Source: Symbiodinium natans (Eukaryota; Sar; Dinophyceae; Suessiales; Symbiodiniaceae). From it: DNA of 12,500 nucleotides. The position numbers were made by a program, and so were the translations under genes. Location of the stretch: assembly GCA_905221605.1 (NCBI GenBank), contig CAJNDS010002099.1, forward strand, positions 357,501 through 370,000, given 5' to 3'. Below the pieces are notes generated by a model. That model did not search any database. It worked only from the letters and a program-made list of their open reading frames with translations, and was not told where the DNA came from. Positions 7,108 to 12,500 of the stretch are shown here, one piece after another. The first letter of the stretch is position 1; each line of letters starts with the position of its first letter.

Positions 7108-7770
7108 CTCATGGGGTGCTGGGGTGCTGAGTTTGGGGTTTGGGGTTTGGGGTTTAGGCTTTGGGGTTTGGGGTTTAGCCATATAGGGGTGCTAGGGTGG
7201 AAGGGTGTCCGGGTTTAGGGAGTTGGGGTCTAGGGTGTTAGGGCTTTCGGGTTTGTGGCTGAGGGCTTTGTGGGGCTTGAAAAGGTTTTGGGGTCCGGGG
7301 AGTCAGGGTTTTGTGGTTTAGGCTTTCGCGGGTCACCGGTAACCTAGGGAAAACGAAAGGGGTTTAGGGTTTAGAGGGTAGAGGGTAGAGGGTTTAGGGT
7401 TTAGGGTTTAGGGCTTCTTGGGCAGCACTGAGGGTCCGAGGGTTTGGGGAGGATTGGGTTGGCAGTGCCAACCCGCTGAAACATTGTCCCAACCCCACCC
7501 TGTAAACCCTAAACCCTACAACCCAACCCCTAAACCCTAGACCCCATAAACCCTAAACCCTGTAAACCCTACCCCCCTCAACCCCCTAAACCCCCTAAAC
7601 CCTAAACCCTAAACACTAAACACTAAACCCTAAACCCTGTAAACCCTAACCCCCCAAACCCCCTAAACCCTAAACCCTAAACCCTAAACCCTAAACCCTA
7701 AACCCTAAACCCTAAACCCTAAACCCTAAACCCTAAACCCTAAACCCTAAACCCTAAACCCAGTGCCCGC
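7108..7770 (-). other. Intron with degenerate TTTGGGG and long CCCTAAA
   Basis: TTTGGGG-type repeats at 7131-7178 and scattered to 7330; TTTAGGG with GGGTAGA variants at 7362-7411; CCCTAAA with TGTAAACCCTA and CCCCCTAAA variants at 7502-7763, ending directly beside the next upstream exon. No unique island of exon size fits. Confidence 0.7.
7502..7763. repeat. Long CCCTAAA tract with variant half
   Basis: The first half mixes CCCTGTAAA, CCCCCTAAA and ACACTAAA variants; from about 7660 it is pure CCCTAAA up to the upstream exon. Confidence 0.93.
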
Positions 7771-7794
7771 CTGGCTCTTGCCGCGCTTCTGGCC
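7771..7794 (-). CDS. Myosin microexon: GQKRGKSQ
   Basis: This is the shortest exon, eight codons. It supplies the turn that precedes the P-loop strand in myosins (xxxxkxQsilisGESGAGKTE). Acceptor CTGCAG|GGC; donor GC (CAG|GCGGGC). Phase 0 at both ends; joining to the next exon gives KRGKSQVVLISGESG. It is closely flanked by long CCCTAAA and TTTAGGG tracts in inverted orientation. Confidence 0.85.
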
Positions 7795-7851
7795 CTGCAG
7801 GGCGCGGAGGGGTTTTGAGGGTGTTGAGGCTGCCAGGTCCAAGGGGCTCGG

Positions 7852-8094
7852 GTTTAGGGTTTAGGGTTTAGGGTTTAGGGTTTAGGGTTTAGGGTTTAGG
7901 GTTTAGGGTTTAGGGTGTAGGGTTTAGGGTTTAGGGTTTAGGGTTTAGGGTTTAGGGTTTAGGGTTTAGGGTTTAGGCAGGCGGTGACGAGGAGACAGCC
8001 CTAAACCCTAAACCCCAAACCCTAAACCTAAACCTAAACCCTAAACCCTAAACCCTAAACCCTAAACCCTAAACCCTAAACCCTAAACCCTTAG
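7852..8094. repeat. Head-to-head TTTAGGG / CCCTAAA array
   Basis: Seventeen to eighteen TTTAGGG units (7852-7976) and about thirteen CCCTAAA units (7999-8094) are separated by about 22 bp of unique sequence, an almost perfect inverted repeat about 95 bp per arm. Confidence 0.92.
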
Positions 8095-8204
8095 TAGATA
8101 GAGTCGCAGGCGGGATTTGGGCGCATGCCTGCGTGGCCTTGCGGCTTGGGGCCTGAGGCTCTGAGCTGTGTAGGCCATCTACCAAGTAGCCTCAACCTAA
8201 ACTC

Positions 8205-8303
8205 TCCGAAACCCTCAACCCTCCGAAACCCGCAACCCTCCGAAACCCTCAACCCTCCGAAACCCTCAACCCTCCGAAACCCTCAACCCTCCGAAACCCT
8301 CAG
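8205..8303. repeat. 17-bp tandem repeat derived from the telomere unit
   Basis: About five and a half copies of CCCTCAACCCTCCGAAA in tandem. The unit looks like two to three altered CCCTAAA units amplified together. Confidence 0.88.
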
Positions 8304-8366
8304 CCCTAATCCCCAAAAACAACCCAAGCGTTGCGCGAGCGCCGCTCACACGGGCCCCGGTGTGGC

Positions 8367-8411
8367 CTTGACAGCGTGCAGGCCCAGGCCGTACACGTGA
8401 GGAGGCAAATC
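8367..8411 (-). CDS. Myosin exon: DLPPHVYGLGLHAVK
   Basis: Fifteen codons match the invariant myosin block LPPHvyaiaxxAyxam that precedes the P-loop strand. Acceptor CAG|GAT; donor GC (AAG|GCCACA). The bases GGCCA at the donor recur at the next acceptor. GLGLHAV replaces the more usual A-[IL]-A-D-x-A-[YF], so the otherwise common AD pair is absent. The exon is flanked by the 17-bp hybrid repeat on its low side. Confidence 0.93.
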
Positions 8412-9112
8412 CTGACATAGGAGGTTGCGAAAAATGGGCGATAGGTGTCTAGGGTTTTAGGTTTGTGGGGTTTTTGGATAAGTGTGTAAGGGTTTAAGGT
8501 TTAGCGTTCAGGGATTAAGCCTTGGGGTATTAGGGTGTTGAGGCTTAAGGGCTACCTATCGTTTTGGGGGTGTCCGGGGTGCCCTTCTGGGGGGATGCCC
8601 GATGAGGGTTGATGGTTTAGGGTTCGGGCCTTTATATGTAGGGTACTCGCTGGCCGTATGTGGTCCACCATGCATGCGTAGGCAGGGCGCGATCGGGGTC
8701 AGAATCTGCATTCTCCCTGCAGAAAACGGCCAGGGAACGCAGCATCCCTCCAAACCACAGCCCTGAAACCCTAAAACCCTAAAACCCCAAGACCCCAAGA
8801 CCCTAAAACCCTAAAACCCTAAAACCCTAAAACCCTAAAACCCTGAGACCCTAAAACCCTAAAACCCTAAAACCCTAAAACCCTAAACCTTCAAATTGCC
8901 TTTGAAAGCGGCCCTCGTCTTGCTGAGGCCCACCTTCGGGACCACATGAACCTTAAAAGGGTTTCTGGTTCCTAAACCCTAAACCCTAAACCCTAAACCC
9001 TAAATCCTGAACCCTAAACGATTATGGTAGTATACGGTATATGGCACCGATTTTAGGGTTCATGGTGTCCGCAAGGCAACGGACGGATGTTTCGCCATGT
9101 GGCCATGATGTC
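8412..9112 (-). other. Intron with degenerate TTTAGGG and 8-bp variant CCCTAAAA
   Basis: Degenerate TTTAGGG at 8447-8560 and 8608-8625; CCCTAAAA (8-bp unit) at 8764-8887; CCCTAAA at 8974-9018. Unique islands at 8630-8760 and 8890-8970 have open frames without myosin-like motifs. Confidence 0.6.
8764..8887. repeat. CCCTAAAA variant tract, 8-bp unit
   Basis: About 15 units with the extra A fixed in nearly all of them, so a variant unit has spread through the tract. Confidence 0.92.
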
Positions 9113-9145
9113 GTTGGCGCCCGGGAGGTACCGGAGGAGGTTGTC
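9113..9145 (-). CDS. Myosin microexon: DNLLRYLPGAN
   Basis: Eleven codons, DNLLRYLPGAN, fit the variable link between LPIYS and PPHVY in myosins (usual pattern xxxxxYxgkxxxelPPHvY). The aromatic Y and the spacing to the next exon are right. Acceptor TAG|GAC; donor GA (AAC|GACATC). Both ends are phase 0, and joining gives RYLPGANDLPPHVYG. Identity is weaker than its neighbours because this link is poorly conserved, but order, frame and splice sites agree. Confidence 0.75.
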
Positions 9146-9643
9146 CTAGCTGAGCAGGGTTGAGGGTTTAGGGTTTAGGGTTTAGGGTTTAGGGTTCAGG
9201 GTTCAGGGTTTAGGGTTCAGGGTTTAGGGTTTAGGTGCCTTGAGTCCAAAGAGTATATAAACCCTAAACCAAACAGCCCCTAAACCCTGAAGCATAGACC
9301 CCGCAACACCTCAACCCTCGACTCTCCCCACCCCTCCCAACTCCCTTCAAAATAACAGAACTGAGCCAGAAGACCCCTGAAATATCAACTCGACTCTTAA
9401 CTAGGACTAGCTTTTATAAGGACCCCCCCCCCCCTCCCCCGCCAAAAAAAAAGATACTTAGTTGCAGTTGCCCTTTAAGGGGGTGCATACAAACCCTAAA
9501 CCCTGGACCCTAAACCCTAAACCCTAGACCCTAAACCCGGGCGGGTTCCTCCTAAGCAGGTCCTGATAGCGATAAGCTCCTAAACCCTGAACCCTGAACC
9601 CTAAACCCTAAACCTCAGAAGGCTCACAAGAAGAAGCAGCCGC
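9146..9643 (-). other. Intron with inverted tracts and a C/A homopolymer
   Basis: TTTAGGG at 9164-9233 (with TTCAGGG variants) and CCCTAAA at 9491-9537 and 9580-9614. A run of C with one T followed by nine A lies at about 9422-9452. No exon seen in the spacer. Confidence 0.65.
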
Positions 9644-9700
9644 CTTGGAGTAGATGGGGAGCTCCTTGAAGGGGTTCACGGCGATCAGCATCCTCGAGAC
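9644..9700 (-). CDS. Myosin exon: RMLIAVNPFKELPIYSK
   Basis: Nineteen codons read VSRMLIAVNPFKELPIYSK, a near-perfect match to the conserved myosin block LIAVNPxKxLPIY that lies before the ATP-site transducer strands. Acceptor AAGAG|GTC; donor GC (AAG|GCGGCT). It is flanked by CCCTAAA below and a long TTTAGGG tract above. Phase 0 at both ends. Confidence 0.95.
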
Positions 9701-10031
9701 CTCTCTTGGGTTTAGGGTTTTGGGTTTGGGGTTTAGGGTTTAGGGTTTTAGGGTTTAGGGTTAGGGTTTAGGTTTAGGGTTTAGGGTTTAGGGTTTAGGG
9801 TTTAGGGTTTAGGGTTTAGGGTTTGGGGTTTAGGGTTTAGGGTTTAGGGTTTAGGGTTTAGGGTTTAGGGTTTAGGGTTTAGGGTTTAGGGTTTAGGGTT
9901 TCATTAAGGTTTAGAGTTTAGGGTTTAAGGTTTAGGGGTTTAGGCTTCAACCCCCTGCATTCACAGAAGCGCACGAAGATTGGATCCGACTGATGTGTCA
10001 CTATGCACCAGAGCTCAACCGAGGCTGTCGC
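9701..10031 (-). other. Intron almost entirely TTTAGGG
   Basis: TTTAGGG runs from 9709 to about 9945 with few variants, one of the longest tracts. There is no CCCTAAA partner, so this intron breaks the inverted pattern. Confidence 0.7.
9709..9945. repeat. Long TTTAGGG tract
   Basis: Over 30 units with occasional TTTGGGG or shortened units, the longest single-orientation tract in the window. Confidence 0.95.
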
Positions 10032-10107
10032 GAATGTGTAGATGTCCGACCGCTTGTATCTGGTGCGCACGCTATGCAGCACCGCCGCATTGTCGACCAC
10101 GACCAGC
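10032..10107 (-). CDS. Myosin exon: VLHSVRTRYKRSDIYTF
   Basis: Codes LVVVDNAAVLHSV then RTRYKRSDIYTF. This is the classic start of the myosin motor core (avLhnLrxRYxrdxIYTyxG), where the N-terminal subdomain meets the motor. Acceptor CAG|G, donor GC (GCGACA). It joins in phase 0 to the next exon to give DIYTFVSRMLIAVNP. The longer minus-strand frame covering 9918-10178 extends into intron on both sides, and only this part is myosin-like. Confidence 0.9.
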
Positions 10108-10497
10108 CTGAGCTTAGGATTCTTGCGTCTACTGTTCATATCAACTATCCTACTACCCCTGACCACACTTCGCCACACGTCACCTCAGTCTCCCCGCCCC
10201 AAATCATAATGCCCTAAGCCACGATTCGCGAGCCCCAAGAACCTCTTCCATCCTTCTCCGAGCCCCGCGGTCACAGCCACAGTTGCTGGGGCCGTGGTAC
10301 TTCTCAAAGTCTGGGGGTGTGGGAGCGTGCGGGAGTCGAAGCCCGAGACCCCAACAAACCCTAAACCCTACACCCCAAACCCTAAACCCTAAACCCTAAA
10401 TCCTAAACCCTAAACCCTAAACCCTAAACCCTAAACCCTAAAGCGCCAGCTCTGGTCTAAGCCCAGACACTCGCAGATGTTGCCCACGCCTGCCAGC
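10108..10497 (-). other. Intron with one CCCTAAA tract
   Basis: A unique GC-rich spacer (10110-10355) and CCCTAAA at 10357-10441 on the donor... side of the upstream exon. No TTTAGGG partner lies near the acceptor. Confidence 0.6.
10357..10441. repeat. CCCTAAA tract
   Basis: About twelve units adjoining the exon at 10498-10538. Confidence 0.93.
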
Positions 10498-10538
10498 TGC
10501 GCGTCATGGACTTTCGGCAACTCGCCCAAAGCGCTGGC
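10498..10538 (-). CDS. Myosin exon: pre-motor segment LPKVHDAQ
   Basis: Reads ASALGELPKVHDA plus two bases of the next codon, in phase with the following exon to give VHDAQLVVVDNAAVLH. This resembles the myosin consensus dDlvxLxxvnEaavLhnl just before the core of the motor. Acceptor GAG|GCC; donor GC (GCTGGC). The five bases GCTGG recur immediately after the acceptor of the next exon. The N-terminal edge could be a few codons off, because alternative AGs lie inside (before TTG and before TCC). Confidence 0.65.
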
Positions 10539-10568
10539 CTCTTCTCACCAGTGGCTGTTAGGGTAGCC

Positions 10569-10673
10569 CTAAGGGTCCATGTACTTAAATAGGGAAGGCT
10601 TGGGCCTTAGAGTACTTCTTATACAGGGACTTTTGGGCCCAAGTTAAGTATTATTAGGTACATGGACCCTTAG
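10569..10673. mobile_element. Second palindromic element
   Basis: Perfect 16-bp inverted repeat CTAAGGGTCCATGTAC (10569-10584) and its complement (10658-10673), with an inner palindrome GGCTTGGGCC / GGGCCCAAG. The 9-mer TTAGGGTAG occurs at both flanks (10558-10566 and 10670-10678). No coding capacity. It could be a hairpin-forming intron element or a MITE of another family. Confidence 0.5.
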
Positions 10674-10832
10674 GGTAGTTTATGGGCTCGTAAAAGGGCC
10701 CCGTATATAACCCTTATATACCCTTTTCAACCTAAGCGCCCCTACATGAGAACCCTCACAAGGAGGCTAGGGATCACGTTAAGGCATGAAGCTACCCTCA
10801 GAGTGGCGGCTCTGCCCGAAGAACAGCCATGT

Positions 10833-10937
10833 GTTGGCACGTTCCCCCTTCTACTAACAGTCCTTTATAGGGATTGCGATATGGGGGAATACTATGAGTC
10901 CTATTCAGGACTGTTTGAATAAGGCGGAACATCCCAA
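10833..10937. mobile_element. MITE-like palindromic element, copy 2
   Basis: Same length class as the element at 1490-1593. The right end (GGAACATCCCAAG) is identical over 13 bases; the left end is degenerate. The interior shares CTACTAACAGTCC..ATAGGGATT and the complement CAGTCCTGAATAGG. Its right end abuts the AT-rich island. Confidence 0.55.
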
Positions 10938-10939
10938 GC

Positions 10940-11310
10940 CATAGTAGACGCATAGTAGTCTTACAACTAGTGGCTATGGTAGTCTAAACAAAGAGATGGA
11001 TAGTAGCTAAGAGCAGCCATAGTAGTAGAAACATGAGCGTAAGTAACTTCTAAAAAACTGGTGGCTACAGTGATTTGAAAAAAAGGACTTGGATAGTAGC
11101 TTGCATGTCGTGATCACTACCAACTCGTAACTAGTTGTTCGTACTTCGTGATGAGTCATGAACGATTAATGGCTGCTAAGATTCAGAATTCGCAATCAAT
11201 AACAAGCACAGCTTCATATTAGTACATTGTACAAGTAATGTGTCGTTAGCACTTCGTGATCAGTAGATCGCAATCGTAGCAGTCGTTGCAATCACCATAA
11301 TAAGGAAAAC
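10940..11310. other. AT-richer island without telomeric repeats
   Basis: Rich in ATAGTAG/GGCTATGGTAG motifs in its left half and ACTTCGTGAT motifs in its right half (11144 and 11249 areas). Stop-rich in all frames; no gene or RNA recognised. Its base composition differs clearly from the rest of the window. Confidence 0.5.
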
Positions 11311-11351
11311 GCCGGAAACCCTAAATTCTAACCCTAAACACTCACGCTGGC

Positions 11352-11384
11352 AATGACAAGAGTCTCCACCAACGAGCGGGCATT
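11352..11384 (-). CDS. Probable N-terminal myosin exon reading NARSLVETLVI
   Basis: Eleven open minus-strand codons (NARSLVETLVI) end at a GC donor. The donor sequence (GCCAGCG) is repeated exactly at the acceptor of the next exon (10538 side), a 7-bp direct repeat like those at other junctions of this gene. Joining there keeps the frame and gives LVIASALGELPKVHD. The acceptor, CAG|AATG, lacks the usual following G, so the high boundary is the weak point. It belongs to the variable region before the motor core. Confidence 0.42.
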
Positions 11385-11650
11385 CTGACCCTAAACCCTA
11401 AACCCGAAACACCCTTCAGGGTTTTGGGCTTTGGGTTAAGGGCTTTACGTTTGTAGGCTGTGGGTTTCAAGTGCGACCCTAGTGTGGGCGTCCTGTGCTA
11501 GGTTTGCGGGTCAACCCTAAGACCTAAACCAGCAACGAACCAAAACCCTAAACCGTAAACCCTGAACCCTAAATCCTAAACCCTAAGCCCCAAACCCTAA
11601 AACCTAAACCCTAAACCCTCCAAGCCCCGTGTCTTGGCATGTCAAGCGGC

Positions 11651-11691
11651 CCTGTGCAGAAGCAGGCCGCCCTTGTTGGTCACCGGCTTCC
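11651..11691 (-). CDS. Candidate N-terminal myosin exon reading KPVTNKGGLLLHR
   Basis: On the minus strand an acceptor CTCAG|GG is followed by 13 open codons (KPVTNKGGLLLHR) and a possible GC donor, matching the splice style of the confident exons. It sits between CCCTAAA tracts in the region that should encode the myosin N-terminal subdomain. That subdomain is poorly conserved, so no motif proves it; the call rests on splice sites, frame and order. Confidence 0.3.
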
Positions 11692-11967
11692 CTGAGCACC
11701 CTAAACCCTAAATCCTCTAAACCCTAGACCCTAGACCCTAAACCCGATACGTATCTCCCCTGACTGAGGGATCAGGCTAGCAGGGCTTGGGGGGGTCTGG
11801 GGGGCGGATGGGGTTTATGTAAGGGAACCTAATCCTACGCAAAAGGGGTCGTAGGAGGTTTCAGGGTTTGGTGTTCCCGAAGCCCCTGAACTGTTACCCT
11901 AAACCCTAAACCCTAAATGCCAAACCCTAAACCCTAAGCCCTAAACCCTACAGACTGAACTGACAAG

Positions 11968-12000
11968 AGCACGGTGACGAGTCTGCCCCTGGCAGCAAAC
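11968..12000 (-). CDS. Candidate N-terminal myosin exon (unproven)
   Basis: A non-repetitive island lies between a CCCTAAA tract on its low side and a TTTAGGG tract on its high side, the flanking arrangement typical of the confident exons here. On the minus strand an AG|G acceptor is followed by a frame reading GRLVTVLLSVQSV, alternating hydrophobics like the beta strands of the myosin N-terminal SH3-like region. The donor and phase could not be fixed, so the low boundary is approximate. It may simply be intron. Confidence 0.2.
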
Positions 12001-12374
12001 CCGTTGCTAGGGGTGGATGGGAACCAATAGCTCGGGGGGAGGCTTTGGGCGAAAGGGGGATTTAGGGTTTAGGGTTTAGGGTTTGGGGTTTAAAGTTAGA
12101 AGGTTCAGGGTTTGGGTTATAAAGGCCGGTGGCCTCTTTATCTGTTATCCTTATACCTTAATATAGCCCCTAGATACCCTTATAAGAACCCCCTATAAAA
12201 CAGAAACCCTACTTAACACCAACCCACATAAGCTATCCACGCGATAAGGGAGGGCACGGCCCGAGCCTACAGAAAGGCACGCTCCAGGCTGCGCGACTAG
12301 CGCACACCCCCAAAGTCTATCCCCAATCCGCTCTACGCCAAAAACGTCACTGAACCATGTCGGATGGGCGGCGC

Positions 12375-12377
12375 CAT
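12375..12377 (-). other. Possible start codon of the myosin gene
   Basis: A minus-strand ATG at 12377-12375 opens a short frame reading MAPPIRHGS before a stop 15 codons on, with possible GT donors inside it. It lies upstream of all recognised exons at a plausible distance for a first exon. No spliced-leader relic was noticed nearby. The evidence is only position and an open frame, and the true first exon may lie to the right of the window. Confidence 0.12.
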
Positions 12378-12500
12378 GAGAGCTCTCTCTGCATTCAGGC
12401 TGGGAAGTTTTGGGGATTGGGCTGTTGAGGGATGTTGGGGTTCAGGGCTTAGAGGGCTTATGTCTCGACCCATTCGCGCGCGATGCGGGAGGCCCCAGGC

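Larger units (their letters stand above)
7795..8366 (-). other. Intron with near-perfect inverted telomere tracts
   Basis: TTTAGGG at 7852-7976 and CCCTAAA at 7999-8094 face each other across about 22 bp, the tightest telomere-repeat hairpin in the window. The rest is a unique island (8095-8190) and the 17-bp hybrid repeat (8205-8303). The island is open in several frames but offers nothing that fits between HAVK and GQKR. Confidence 0.75.
154..10538 (-). other. Myosin heavy chain gene, motor domain N-terminal half, partial, many microexons
   Basis: At least 15 short minus-strand segments, in order from high to low coordinates, match consecutive blocks of the myosin motor: pre-motor, VNPFKELPIYSK, PPHVYG, P-loop GESGAGKTE, NPILEAFGNA, switch I NNNSSRFGK, DYLLE, ERNYHIFFQLL, GIDDA and the helix before LHLGN. 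Myosins are actin-based ATPase motors of the cytoplasm; the P-loop and switch I bind ATP-Mg. All segments join in frame at exon|G(C/A/T)...AG|G junctions. With the tentative loop-1 and N-terminal exons the spliced product is about 325 residues, close to the usual distance from the myosin N-terminus to that helix. Switch II (DIxGFE), the actin-binding region, the converter, IQ motifs and the tail must lie left of position 1. The myosin class cannot be assigned from this part. A decayed gene is possible, but every recognised exon is open and the ATP-binding motifs are intact. Confidence 0.88.
10539..11351 (-). other. Proposed intron with palindromic elements and an AT-rich island
   Basis: Contains two palindromic elements (10569-10673, 10833-10937), an AT-richer island with TAG-rich motifs (about 10940-11310) and a short CCCTAAA run at about 11318-11340. 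It is the longest stretch of the window almost free of telomeric repeats. Confidence 0.45.
11692..12500 (-). other. Upstream region or early introns
   Basis: CCCTAAA at 11698-11746 and 11898-11951, TTTAGGG at 12059-12120. From 12150 to 12200 a TA-rich segment resembles the reverse complement of 3918-3965. The last 280 bp lack telomeric repeats and may include the promoter or first exon, but no element could be identified. Confidence 0.4.

Noticed and set aside
8125-8400. + strand ORF of 91 codons
   Set aside because: It reads through the 17-bp repeat and antisense to the LPPHVYG exon; it is a by-product of both.
8556-8798. Minus-strand ORF of 80 codons starting near CCCTAAAA repeats
   Set aside because: Its ends are repeat-derived and its middle does not resemble a myosin segment that fits between RYLPGAN and DLPPHVYG.
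9993-10217. + strand ORF of 74 codons
   Set aside because: Antisense to the VLHSVRTRY exon, with no recognisable protein features.
1-12500. CRISPR array or prokaryotic tandem-repeat system
   Set aside because: The repeat unit is the 7-bp eukaryotic telomere motif without regular unique spacers, and the gene has spliceosomal introns.
1-12500. Plant nuclear origin suggested by TTTAGGG
   Set aside because: Not excluded by the repeat, but plant introns overwhelmingly use GT donors, whereas here GC and GA dominate with AG|G acceptors.

Overview
This window is almost certainly from a eukaryotic nuclear genome. The best fit is an alveolate, most likely a dinoflagellate. The plant/alveolate telomere unit TTTAGGG/CCCTAAA is scattered through the whole 12.5 kb in dozens of interstitial tracts of both orientations. 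Between the tracts, on the minus strand, lie very short exons that together spell the N-terminal half of a myosin motor domain. No bacterial gene, tRNA, rRNA or CRISPR array was seen, and no long ORF in the window is a convincing gene on its own.

Read from high to low coordinates on the minus strand, the exons follow the order of a myosin head: a pre-motor segment (10498-10538), VLHSVRTRY..DIYTF (10032-10107), MLIAVNPFKELPIYSK (9644-9700), RYLPGAN (9113-9145), LPPHVYGLG (8367-8411), KRGKSQ (7771-7794), the P-loop GESGAGKTE (7033-7107), NPILEAFGNAMT (3682-3735), switch I NNNSSRFGK (3007-3041), a beta-hairpin exon (2770-2807), DYLLEVTRV (2311-2366), ERNYHIFFQLL (1631-1714), YSYLRGSQF..GIDDA (1265-1342), AFLALEFAWE (907-936) and VQMEIFKVVMGVL (154-192). 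Four weaker exons (6673-6704, 5983-6025, 5386-5413, 4733-4770) fill loop 1 between the P-loop exon and NPILEAF. Two or three more (11352-11384, 11651-11691, perhaps 11968-12000) may extend the N-terminus. Switch II, the rest of the motor and the tail would lie beyond position 1 to the left. Exons are about 24-84 nt and make up roughly 8% of the locus; the rest is intron.

The introns are the unusual part. Chosen so that the myosin frame stays open, 13 junctions between confident exons have donors GC (9), GA (3) and GT (1), and every acceptor is AG followed by G. This is the splice code reported for dinoflagellate nuclear genes and argues against a plant. Many introns carry a direct repeat of 4-7 bp across the two splice sites, as expected if they arose by insertion with target duplication or by duplication of an AGG-type site. 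In most introns, read in the gene sense, TTTAGGG tracts lie toward the 5' end and CCCTAAA tracts toward the 3' end. The transcript could therefore fold each intron into a telomere-repeat hairpin that brings the splice sites together.

Other content: a G-rich minisatellite (about 1855-2262), a 17-bp hybrid repeat (8205-8303), locally homogenised variants of the telomere unit, two copies of a roughly 105-bp palindromic MITE-like element (1490-1593 and 10833-10937), a second palindromic element (10569-10673), and an AT-richer island without repeats (about 10940-11310). All exon calls come from reading the sequence by eye. No alignment or transcript data were available.
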